Source: Candidatus Kaiserbacteria bacterium (GTDB lineage Bacteria > Patescibacteriota > Minisyncoccia > Phycocordibacterales > UBA918). From it: 14,663 nt of DNA. The notes beneath the pieces are model-generated. The model made no database searches. It saw only the letters and a list, made by a program, of their open reading frames with translations, and was not told the DNA's origin. The DNA lies in NCBI GenBank assembly GCA_007117575.1, contig SKGH01000017.1:1-14663 (forward strand), read 5' to 3'. A program made the position numbers and the translations under genes. Numbering within the stretch: position 1 is the stretch's first letter; each line of letters begins with the position of its first letter. This document shows, piece after piece, positions 6,611 through 13,013 of the stretch.

Positions 6611-7996
6611 TTATTTATCAGTTAAATAAGAGACTAAGTTAGATAACATCACACGCTCCTGCTTGCCGGTATCTCTATCTCTAACAGTCACGGTATCTTT
6701 AGTGTCTCCTTCCAGAGTTTCAAAGTCAACGGTAACGCAGTGAGGGGTACCTATTTCGTCTTGACGTCTGTATCGCTTACCAATATTTCCATTATCATCA
6801 AATTCAGTTAGCAGGTGTTTGCTTACCAAAGAGTAGACCTCTTCTGCCTTATTAACTAGGTCAGGTTTATTTTTAAGTAATGGGAACACTGCCACTTTTA
6901 CCGGCGCTAGGTTTTTAGGAAAGCGTAAGACAGTTCTTTTCTCTCCACCCAGCTCATCTTCATCGTAAAATTCAGTCATGACAGCTAAAAAAGTACGATC
7001 TAAACCGACAGAAGTTTCCACGACGTGAGGTACGTATTTGGTATTCGTACTTTGGTCCAAGTAGGACATATCTTTGCCGGAAAAAGTCTGATGTTGGGTA
7101 AGATCGTAATTACCTCTTGCGTGAATACCTTCCAACTCTTTGAAACCAAAAGGGAATTTATATTCAATGTCCCAAGCCGCTTTAGCGTAGAAAACAAGAT
7201 TTTCGTGTTCGTGCCATTTTAGGTTTTCTTTGTTAAATCCAAGGTCAAGGTAGTATTGCCATCTTTTTTCACGCCATTTTTCATATTCATTCATTTCATT
7301 GTCGGGGTGAACAAACATCTGCATTTCCATTTGTTCAAATTCACGTTTGCGAAAAATGTACTGGCGGGGAGCTATTTCATTTCTAAAGGCCTTGCCAATC
7401 TGAGCGATACCAAAAGGTATTTTAACCCGTGATGAGTCAAGTACGTTTTTAAAATTAAGATATATACCCTGACAAGTCTCACCACGTAAATATGTAGCGT
7501 TTTTTGTCCAGTCATCTTTAAAGTTTCCAAGGTTGGTCTTTACCAGTAGATTAAAATGCTTTACAACGTCAAAATTCTTTTTTCCGCAGTTCGGGCATTT
7601 TATTTTATCTCTGTTTTCATCAAATAATTGGTTTATCTCTTCAGTGGTCATTTTTTCATCGGCAAAAACACCCACTTCTTCCAGTAAGTGGTCTGCTCGA
7701 GAACGTGTATTACACTCTTTACACTCCACTAAAGGATCGGCAAAACCACCTACATGACCGGAAGCTTCCCAGACCTTCGGGTGGGTGACAATGGCGGAGT
7801 CCAGTCCTACTATATTTCTTTCTTGTTGCACCATAGCTCTCCACCAAGCGGTCCTAATGTTGTTAGCCAGCTCAGCTCCGTAAGGGCCAAAATCATAAAC
7901 ACCTACGAAACCGCCGTAAATTTCAGATCCTTGAAAAATAAAACCCCTACGCTTCGCCAGAGACACTATACTGTCTAAATTTTTTGATGTTTTCAT
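6611..7996 (-). CDS. glyS: Glycyl-tRNA synthetase, single-chain (class IIa)
   Basis: Charges tRNA-Gly with glycine in the cytoplasm. This is the archaeal/eukaryotic-type single-chain homodimeric enzyme, not the bacterial alpha/beta form; 461 residues from the chosen Met. Motif 1 region: the N-terminal SLAKRRGFIFQGSEIYGG and YDFGPYGAEL. An insertion with two Cys pairs (CKEC 92-95, CPNC 134-137) looks like a zinc ribbon. Motif 2: FRNEIAPRQ through EFEQMEMQMF (about 204-228). Motif 3: ETSVGLDRTFLAV (about 327-339). The C-terminal anticodon-binding domain runs from about 366 to the end (APVKVAVFPL, TPHCVTVDFETL). The frame also offers a Met 8 codons upstream (8020), but its ATG lies inside a possible -10 box (TATGAT on the minus strand, 8021-8016), so 7996 is preferred. 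It lies 95 bases downstream of znuB on the same strand. Confidence 0.95.
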   Translation of the reverse strand: MKTSKNLDSIVSLAKRRGFIFQGSEIYGGFVGVYDFGPYGAELANNIRTAWWRAMVQQERNIVGLDSAIVTHPKVWEASGHVGGFADPLVECKECNTRSRADHLLEEVGVFADEKMTTEEINQLFDENRDKIKCPNCGKKNFDVVKHFNLLVKTNLGNFKDDWTKNATYLRGETCQGIYLNFKNVLDSSRVKIPFGIAQIGKAFRNEIAPRQYIFRKREFEQMEMQMFVHPDNEMNEYEKWREKRWQYYLDLGFNKENLKWHEHENLVFYAKAAWDIEYKFPFGFKELEGIHARGNYDLTQHQTFSGKDMSYLDQSTNTKYVPHVVETSVGLDRTFLAVMTEFYDEDELGGEKRTVLRFPKNLAPVKVAVFPLLKNKPDLVNKAEEVYSLVSKHLLTEFDDNGNIGKRYRRQDEIGTPHCVTVDFETLEGDTKDTVTVRDRDTGKQERVMLSNLVSYLTDK

Positions 7997-8091
7997 TATC
8001 AGAACTTTATCATAAATCAAACAAAATGCGAGATTTGCTGATGAGATTCGCTTATTTCTAACGTGTTTAATCAGTTAAGCTATTTTGATTT

Positions 8092-8892
8092 TTATGTTAG
8101 CTTTTTTTCCAATATTTTTGATAAGGCAAACAAGCCAATGAGTGTGAAGATTATGATACTGCTTGGTGGTAGATCTACCATTAAAGAAATTAACAGACCC
8201 AGCAACATGGCACATATAGAAGTGATGGTGGCGCCGATAGTCAACATTCTAAATGAATTCACGAAGGGGGTGACTGTTAGGGTGGGTATGACCAATAGCG
8301 CGCCAATGAGTAAACCTCCTATAGTTTTTATGCCTATCCATATAACTATAGACAACAGCCAAAAAAATATTAACTTTATAAATTGAGGAGTTTTGGAATA
8401 GGGTATCAAGTGAGTAGGGTTTTGTACTGAACCTAGAAGTGGGTACCATAATTTAATTATAACGGCGCAGGATATCAGTGTCATAGCTATCATTACTATT
8501 AGCTCTGTACTGGTAATGGTCAGAATACTGCCGAATAAATAACCTTCAAAAGAAAAAGTTTGATCTTTAGCTATATGTACAAAAGCAAGTGCCAGTGCCA
8601 AACCTCCGCTGAGAAAAAACATAGCCAAAGAATCAGGAGTGTATTTTTCATCCAAAAGTAGCCACCACAAAAGTGTGCTAGTTATTAAAAGGGTAGGTAG
8701 CGCACCCCACCACGGGCTTACGCTTAAAACCAAAGCCATACCGATGCCGGCAAGAGCAACGTGAGCAAACATGTCCGAAGCTATAGATTGTCTACTTTGA
8801 ACCACAAAAGGGCCGATCATGCCTGATAACAAAGACATACTAATACCTCCTAAAAAAGCATATTGAACGAAAGTATAGCTGAAGATTTCCAT
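8092..8892 (-). CDS. znuB: Zinc (or manganese) ABC transporter permease, ABC-3 family
   Basis: Integral membrane subunit of a metal-uptake ABC transporter; 266 residues, the usual length for the ABC-3 family. About eight hydrophobic helices span the whole protein. Family marks are MSLLSGMIGPFVVQSRQS near the N-terminus, the following DMFAHVALAGIGMA, and the conserved GGLLIGALLVIPTLTV near residue 190-207. It is the last gene of the operon, starting 4 bases after the znuC stop, so the three genes are probably translated together. Zinc versus manganese cannot be decided from the permease; the His-rich binding protein of the same operon favours zinc. Confidence 0.92.
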   Translation of the reverse strand: MEIFSYTFVQYAFLGGISMSLLSGMIGPFVVQSRQSIASDMFAHVALAGIGMALVLSVSPWWGALPTLLITSTLLWWLLLDEKYTPDSLAMFFLSGGLALALAFVHIAKDQTFSFEGYLFGSILTITSTELIVMIAMTLISCAVIIKLWYPLLGSVQNPTHLIPYSKTPQFIKLIFFWLLSIVIWIGIKTIGGLLIGALLVIPTLTVTPFVNSFRMLTIGATITSICAMLLGLLISLMVDLPPSSIIIFTLIGLFALSKILEKKLT

Positions 8893-8896
8893 ATTT

Positions 8897-9604
8897 TTAA
8901 TAATGGTGATGAACGGTACGGGTCGCTAAACCGTTGGCGCTAGCAAAATCAGCTGGATGACACCCGTGGTGCAGGGTTTTGTTTAGACATAGTACGCTGT
9001 CACTGATAGGTAATACGCTATCTATATCGTGAGATACTAATAGAAGGGTTATTTTGTGAGTTTGTTGCAGGTGTCGTAAAAGTGTATATAAGAAACTTCT
9101 GGAATGGTAGTCAACTGAAGCAAATGGTTCGTCAAGGATCATAATGGTTGGGTCTGACAAAAGAGCACGGGCTATAGCGACACGCTGTCGTTCGCCACCT
9201 GATAGGGAATGGAAAGATTGGTTTAATATTTTAGCTTTTATACCTACATGCTGTAGTGCATCGTCAAGGTTATCGGTGGGTTTAGAGCTTTGTCTGTAGA
9301 GGGGAGTAAGGCCGATACGGAAATACTCCTCGACAGAGATCGGTAAGTTGCTTTGGTCGTTTGTTTGCAATTGGGGAACGTATTGTATTCTCTCTGTTTT
9401 AGCAATAGAAACAGAGCCTGAATAATTCACATCTAGACCAAGTAGTATTTTTATCAGGGAAGTTTTACCGGCGCCGTTAGGTCCTATGAGGGCGACTAGT
9501 TTTTGAGATTGGATCTCAAACGAGACATTGTTTAAGATCTCTCTTTCAGCTACTTTCTTGGTTATATTGCAGGCAGTTATAACGGATTTAGTTTTCACAA
9601 CCAT
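8897..9604 (-). CDS. znuC: Zinc (or manganese) ABC transporter ATP-binding protein
   Basis: Cytoplasmic ATPase that powers the metal importer; 235 residues. All motifs are intact: Walker A GPNGAGKTS (41-49), Q-loop Gln78 (YVPQL), signature LSGGERQR (134-141), Walker B IMILDE (154-159), D-loop (FASVD) and H-loop His192 (VSHDID). The C-terminal tail is His-rich (LHHGCHPADF, HHHY) and could bind metal, as seen in some ZnuC proteins. The ATG overlaps the end of znuA by 17 bases, implying translational coupling, and znuB follows after 4 bases. Confidence 0.93.
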   Translation of the reverse strand: MVVKTKSVITACNITKKVAEREILNNVSFEIQSQKLVALIGPNGAGKTSLIKILLGLDVNYSGSVSIAKTERIQYVPQLQTNDQSNLPISVEEYFRIGLTPLYRQSSKPTDNLDDALQHVGIKAKILNQSFHSLSGGERQRVAIARALLSDPTIMILDEPFASVDYHSRSFLYTLLRHLQQTHKITLLLVSHDIDSVLPISDSVLCLNKTLHHGCHPADFASANGLATRTVHHHY

Positions 9605-10589
9605 AGGCTATCACTAATGAAGCCAAATTACTGCGCATAAGAGAGAAATAATCCTCACCTTCCGGTATCAAAAATTCAATAGTGTTTATGGGTTGAATAT
9701 CAAGACCTGTTTCTCTTGCTAGAGTTTCAGCGAAAACTGTCACGGAACTGTCTTCAGTTAAGATGGTGGTAACACCTTCTTGAGCCTCTTTAGCTAATTC
9801 TGCCAGTAAAGATGCGGAAGGGGTGTCTGTGGTTGAGAGTCCGGCAATGTTGTGGGTTTTTATTCCGTAGCGATCAGAAAGGTATCCAAATACATTATGG
9901 GAGACAATAGCTTCTTCCACTGAACATGATTGTAAGGCGGTGGTGTATTCGTTATGGAGTTCGTCCAGTCGCTTAATTAGTGTTGTGGCGTTTTCAGTGT
10001 AAATCGTTTCGTGTTCCGGGTCGAGTGAGATAAGCGCCTCGCTAATAGTATTTACTTTTTGTCTCATCAGGATTGGATCAAGCCAAGTATGAGGATCGTA
10101 TAAGCCATGTTCGTGACCATGTTTATCCTCTTCTTTGTCATGTTCTTCATCTTCATCATCATGATGTTCATGTTTTTTATATTCATGTAGGTCTAGTTTG
10201 GCTGTTGCTACAACATATGCGGACTCCTTCTTTTTTAAGTCATGAATTATGTTGTCTCCCCATGGCTCAAAGTCGGCACCTTGAATGATGACCAGATCGG
10301 CTTTTTCTATCGCCACTCTGTCTTGTACGGTCAACTGGTAATCGTGCGGGTCCTGACCGGCACTAAGGTTTTTTACTTCAGCCAGATCACCTGTCAATTC
10401 TTTGGTAATAAAGGCAAGGGGATAAAATGAAGTAACTATTCTTAAAGTATCTTCGGCTACAACCGTGTCTTTAGCTGATTTGGCTGATTCAGTGTCTATT
10501 ACTTTATCTTTATTGTTTTGGTAGATGAAAATCAAGCCACCACTAACTAACAATGCGATCAATCCAATAAATAAAACAGTGCGATTCAT
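9588..10589 (-). CDS. znuA: Zinc-binding substrate-binding protein of the ABC importer (cluster 9, ZnuA-like)
   Basis: Extracytoplasmic metal-capturing protein, 333 residues. An N-terminal hydrophobic segment (about 5-23) acts as signal or anchor; there is no lipobox Cys after it, so it is probably tethered by the uncleaved helix rather than by lipid. The fold begins at RIVTSFYPLAF. Metal ligands by family position are His82 (QDPHDYQL), His167 (YDPHTWLD), His231 (VSHNVFGYL) and an acid at Glu279/Asp280 (LTEDSS). Between the first and second ligands is a His/Asp/Glu-rich loop (about 135-161), the hallmark of zinc-specific members, which captures or senses zinc. First gene of the znuA-znuC-znuB operon. 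A perfect 25-bp palindrome lies 54 bases before the ATG, a likely regulator site. Confidence 0.93.
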   Translation of the reverse strand: MNRTVLFIGLIALLVSGGLIFIYQNNKDKVIDTESAKSAKDTVVAEDTLRIVTSFYPLAFITKELTGDLAEVKNLSAGQDPHDYQLTVQDRVAIEKADLVIIQGADFEPWGDNIIHDLKKKESAYVVATAKLDLHEYKKHEHHDDEDEEHDKEEDKHGHEHGLYDPHTWLDPILMRQKVNTISEALISLDPEHETIYTENATTLIKRLDELHNEYTTALQSCSVEEAIVSHNVFGYLSDRYGIKTHNIAGLSTTDTPSASLLAELAKEAQEGVTTILTEDSSVTVFAETLARETGLDIQPINTIEFLIPEGEDYFSLMRSNLASLVIAYGCEN

Positions 10590-10642
10590 AGATATTATTC
10601 TTTAATAATGAAGTAATAAAATGAAGTCTACAACAATTAAAT

Positions 10643-10667
10643 ATTAATGCAAGTGGTTTGCATTAAT
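10643..10667. promoter_or_regulatory. Perfect palindrome upstream of znuA, candidate metalloregulator operator
   Basis: ATTAATGCAA (10643-10652), a 5-base spacer GTGGT and TTGCATTAAT (10658-10667) form an exact inverted repeat. On the minus strand the TTGCAT of the arm nearest znuA can be read as a -35 box with TAGACT as -10 after 16 bases, so a bound repressor would cover the promoter. It does not match the classic Bacillus Zur box. No regulator gene is present in the window. Confidence 0.6.
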
Positions 10668-10821
10668 TTAGAGTCGAGACGTTTTGTCGCCTATAGGAAT
10701 GCTAAATACGAAATGCCATCGATAGAGAAAAGCAAATCAAGGCGGGTTCACGACGTAAAAAGTTATCACTCATTGAATCAATAAACCCTGAGTGGCGTGA
10801 TTTAAGCTAAGACGTTTAACT
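10668..10821. other. Intergenic stretch, nothing recognised
   Basis: Between the znuA operator palindrome and the repeat cluster there is no ORF of useful length, no tRNA-like fold and no strong hairpin; only a weak 6-bp inverted pair (CACTCA and TGAGTG around 10768-10795). Confidence 0.5.
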
Positions 10822-10884
10822 CTGGATTGCCACGCTTCGCTCGCAATGACTGTTGTCAGGGATTAAGTGTTTGATATAAGTTTG
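10822..10884 (+). repeat. Dispersed intergenic repeat, copy 1
   Basis: Its first 29 bases (10822-10850, beginning CTGGATTGCCACGCTTCGCT) recur as a perfect reverse complement at 10935-10963. Its last 44 bases (10841-10884, from TCGCAATGACTG to AAGTTTG) recur in direct orientation at 11073-11116 with 7 mismatches. The GCGAGCGAAGCGTGGCAATCC core is a repeat type that recurs widely between genes in unrelated bacterial genomes (recalled, not searched). Confidence 0.75.
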
Positions 10885-10934
10885 GCGCAGGATTACGCCA
10901 TTGCGGTATAATAAAACATACGAACGTCCACTCC

Positions 10935-10963
10935 GTCATTGCGAGCGAAGCGTGGCAATCCAG
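10935..10963 (-). repeat. Dispersed repeat, inverted copy
   Basis: Exact reverse complement of 10822-10850, 84 bases away, so the pair can form a 29-bp stem. The truncated GIY-YIG frame begins 5 bases after it, and the repeat itself is open in that frame from a TTG at 10939. Confidence 0.8.
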
Positions 10964-10968
10964 AAAAT

Positions 10969-11072
10969 ATGCGTGACAATAAACAACCCTGTGTATACAT
11001 ACTTGCAAGCAAGCGCAACGGCACTTTATATACCGGTGTCACCTGCAACCTTCGGCGTCGTGTAGCTGAAGA
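10969..11072 (+). pseudogene. Truncated GIY-YIG nuclease gene
   Basis: From the ATG the frame gives about 34 residues that match the start of small UvrC-type GIY-YIG proteins. CVYILASKRNGTLYTGVT carries the paired Y-I-L and Y-T-G strands, and NLRRRV holds the expected helix with the catalytic-Arg region. Such proteins are usually 80-100 residues. Here the homology stops after about residue 34, exactly where the 44-base direct repeat (11073-11116) begins. The frame then runs on through repeat sequence to a stop at 11140-11142, overlapping the end of the phosphohexomutase gene on the other strand. The helix with the catalytic Glu is missing, so the product cannot be an active nuclease. A deletion ending in the repeat explains the structure. 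TTG at 10939 would add 10 residues encoded by the inverted repeat. Confidence 0.72.
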
Positions 11073-11116
11073 TCGCAATGACTGCTGTCTAGAATTAAGT
11101 ATTTGGTATAAATTTG
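11073..11116 (+). repeat. Dispersed repeat, partial direct copy 2
   Basis: It aligns to 10841-10884 without gaps, 37 of 44 identical. It lacks the first 19 bases of copy 1 (the CTGGATTGCC part) and is fused directly to the truncated GIY-YIG frame. It ends 12 bases before the stop of the phosphohexomutase gene. Confidence 0.72.
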
Positions 11117-11128
11117 CTAAGCAATTAT

Positions 11129-12475
11129 TTAACCCCTTATAACTTCTAATAACAAGTCTCTTTTTTCCGACATGAGAGTTTCGGTATTGGCTTCAAGATT
11201 TAAACGCATGACCGGGTCATTGGCTGATGGTCTAACGTTACACCACCAGTCTTCATAATGAATTGTTAAACCATCGGTTGTATCAAGTTTTGCATCTTTA
11301 AACATTTCTCTAAGTTCATCGTAAATTTCTTGTGGAGTACGAGCTATTTGGCTGTTGATCTCTCCGGAGTTGTGGTATTTTTTAACTTCACTTACCAATT
11401 GGCTCAGACTTTTCTTTTCTTTTTGCATTATCTCCATAATAATAAAAGCGGGTAATGGACCACCTTCAGAGAAAAATGAGTCTTTAAAAAAGAAATGAGC
11501 CGATAACTCTATACCTAACACAGCATTTTCTTTTCTCATTCTGGTACGAATATGTGTGTGGCCAACTTTTTCCCGTATCGGCTTACCACCTTTTTTTGCT
11601 ATTTCTTCCGTTAGAGCTTTTGATGAACGTATGTCACAAACAATAGTTGCGTTTGGGGTTTTTTCAAGAACGTAACGGGCAAGGAGACAACCGATCAGGT
11701 CTGCGGGAACCGGGTTACCTAACTCGTCAACAAAGCCTACACGATCAGCGTCACCATCGAAGGCAATGCCTAAGTCAGCGGTTTTTTCTTTAACGGTTGA
11801 TGATAGGTGACATAATGTATCATGCTTCATTGGGTTAGCTTCGTGATTAGGGCAGGAATGATCAAAGGTGTCAAAAATAGTATGTACCGAAATATCAGGT
11901 TCAAAGGCTTTAAAGGTGTCGATTTCCAAAACGCCAATCATGTTCGCCGGGTCAATCACTACAGACAAGTGGCTTCCAGATAGATCGTGTTTTTCTTTAA
12001 AGCGACGAATCCAATCTTGTTGCAGAGAATGACTAATAATATTTCCGTGAGTGGTTTCTTCTGAAAAAGTGTGAGTACCAACTATTTCTCTGATCTTTTG
12101 CAGAATGTCTCCGGTAACCGGACGAGAGTCTTCGACTGATATTTTTAGACCGTTGTATTCAGACGGCATGTGAGATGCTGTTATCATAATGGTCATGTCG
12201 ACATCGGTACTGCCACAGATGAAATATGACATAGGAGTAGTACAAAGACCTAGGTCTAAAACCTCAACGCCACTTTCTGTTAGACCTTTGGCAAGGGATG
12301 CAAATAAAGCATCTGCTGAAGGTCGAATGTCGCGACCAATAGCTACCTTTTTTACTTGAAAATAATGAACTAGCGCTTTTCCTATCTTGTATACTTCTTC
12401 ATCAGTAATTTCTTCCGGGTATTTTCCTCGTATATCAAAATCACGGTATATGGTTTTTTTATCTATAAATGACAT
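11129..12475 (-). CDS. Phosphomannomutase/phosphoglucomutase (ManB family)
   Basis: Interconverts hexose 1- and 6-phosphates (mannose and/or glucose), feeding nucleotide-sugar and surface glycan synthesis in the cytoplasm. It is 448 residues from the chosen Met. Four domains can be recognised: the active-site phosphoserine loop TASHMPSEYNG (Ser101, normally ASHNP), the Mg-binding loop FDGDADR (Asp240, 242, 244), the sugar-specificity loop GIELSAH (about 321-327, normally GExSGH), and the C-terminal phosphate-binding RPSANDPVMRLNLEA (from Arg415, normally RPSxTEP). The catalytic Ser and metal ligands are intact. The frame is open 34 codons further to 12577, but that extension is hydrophobic with Cys and Tyr and unlike the family; Met-Ser-Phe at 12475, shortly before the conserved YRDFDIRG, is the likely start. 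No Shine-Dalgarno is seen. A weak promoter (TTGCAA 12534-12529, TATTGC 12511-12506) is possible. Its 3' end abuts the GIY-YIG repeat module. Confidence 0.92.
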   Translation of the reverse strand: MSFIDKKTIYRDFDIRGKYPEEITDEEVYKIGKALVHYFQVKKVAIGRDIRPSADALFASLAKGLTESGVEVLDLGLCTTPMSYFICGSTDVDMTIMITASHMPSEYNGLKISVEDSRPVTGDILQKIREIVGTHTFSEETTHGNIISHSLQQDWIRRFKEKHDLSGSHLSVVIDPANMIGVLEIDTFKAFEPDISVHTIFDTFDHSCPNHEANPMKHDTLCHLSSTVKEKTADLGIAFDGDADRVGFVDELGNPVPADLIGCLLARYVLEKTPNATIVCDIRSSKALTEEIAKKGGKPIREKVGHTHIRTRMRKENAVLGIELSAHFFFKDSFFSEGGPLPAFIIMEIMQKEKKSLSQLVSEVKKYHNSGEINSQIARTPQEIYDELREMFKDAKLDTTDGLTIHYEDWWCNVRPSANDPVMRLNLEANTETLMSEKRDLLLEVIRG

Positions 12476-12602
12476 GATTATTTTTTGGTTAACATATTCA
12501 TAATTGCAATATGACAGACTTAGCTCTATTGCAACAATAAGACAGTTTACAGTGAAAGTATAGCACTCAAGCTCCATAATAAATAATTCATTGGCTATTC
12601 TA

Positions 12603-12631
12603 TTGACTTAATTTTAAAAACGTATTATTGT
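12603..12631 (+). promoter_or_regulatory. Candidate promoter of the plus-strand leader/ABC unit
   Basis: TTGACT (12603-12608) and TATTGT (12626-12631) are spaced by 17 bases in an AT-rich stretch. The predicted start near 12638 coincides with the ATG of a 53-codon ORF. Confidence 0.5.
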
Positions 12632-12637
12632 AGCAAC

Positions 12638-12799
12638 ATGCAACCAAATGCACACAAAAACATATATTTAAATAACAAAACCTTTATTTACGGGTCTTTG
12701 TTTGCGTGTTTCTTCGGCGTCGTACCAGCTTTTTCAATGGTGCGCGTTAGTGGAGACATCAATATGTCAACTGTAAGGCAATTTGGTATGAATACATAA
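12638..12799 (+). CDS. Possible 53-residue membrane or secreted peptide (leader?)
   Basis: This short uninterrupted frame lies between a promoter and a strong terminator. The peptide has a Lys/Asn-containing N-terminus followed by a hydrophobic run FIYGSLFACFFGVVPAFSMV (about residues 17-36) that resembles a signal peptide or a single membrane helix, then a short polar tail. No Shine-Dalgarno precedes it; with the predicted start site at the ATG it would be a leaderless message. Nothing is recognised by family. Alternatives are a regulatory RNA of about 220 bases ending at 12860, or the remnant 5' end of a decayed secreted-protein gene. The coding call is weak. Confidence 0.3.
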   Translation: MQPNAHKNIYLNNKTFIYGSLFACFFGVVPAFSMVRVSGDINMSTVRQFGMNT

Positions 12800-12825
12800 A
12801 TCTCTCGACAAATCTTTGTGTATTG

Positions 12826-12862
12826 AAAGCAGGTTGCCTTATAGGCAACCTGCTTTTGTTCT
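12826..12862 (+). terminator. Strong perfect hairpin, intrinsic terminator or attenuator
   Basis: AAAGCAGGTTGCC (12826-12838), loop TTATA, GGCAACCTGCTTT (12844-12856): a perfect 13-bp stem followed by TGTTCTTT. It lies 69 bases before the next translation start and 26 bases after the 53-codon ORF. The U-tract is interrupted, so termination may be partial. Confidence 0.65.
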
Positions 12863-12925
12863 TTGCTCATTGATATGGGTCAGAGTTCTTTGAAAAAAAG
12901 TGCAATCTTAGAAAGGAGATTGGTC

Positions 12926-13006
12926 ATGTCACAGCAATTAGCTGAAACTATATGGCGCCGTGGCGCATACATCCAGACAAAACAAATTCACTCAAAAAAT
13001 AGGTAG
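12926..13006 (+). CDS. 26-codon ORF with strong RBS in front of the ABC exporter
   Basis: GAAAGGAG (12911-12918) stands 7 bases before the ATG and is the best ribosome binding site in the window. The frame encodes a polar, basic peptide of 26 residues starting MSQQLAETIWRRGAYIQ and ends at TAG 13004-13006, only 7 bases before the ATG of the ABC gene in another frame. It may be a leader peptide coupling translation into the exporter. Alternatively it is the true N-terminus of the exporter: removing one A from the A6 run at 12994-12999 would join the two frames. That change could come from sequencing error, mutation or transcriptional slippage. Confidence 0.5.
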   Translation: MSQQLAETIWRRGAYIQTKQIHSKNR

Positions 13007-13013
13007 AAAACTG

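Noticed and set aside
10822..11116. CRISPR-like array from repeated units
   Set aside because: Only three unequal copies in mixed orientation with a coding remnant between them; no regular repeat-spacer pattern and no cas genes.
12476..12577. 34-codon N-terminal extension of the phosphohexomutase
   Set aside because: Unlike the family N-terminus and lies in the presumed promoter region.
12688..12870. 60-codon open frame on the minus strand
   Set aside because: It runs through the perfect hairpin at 12826-12856 and has no RBS or recognisable composition; the plus strand explains the region better.
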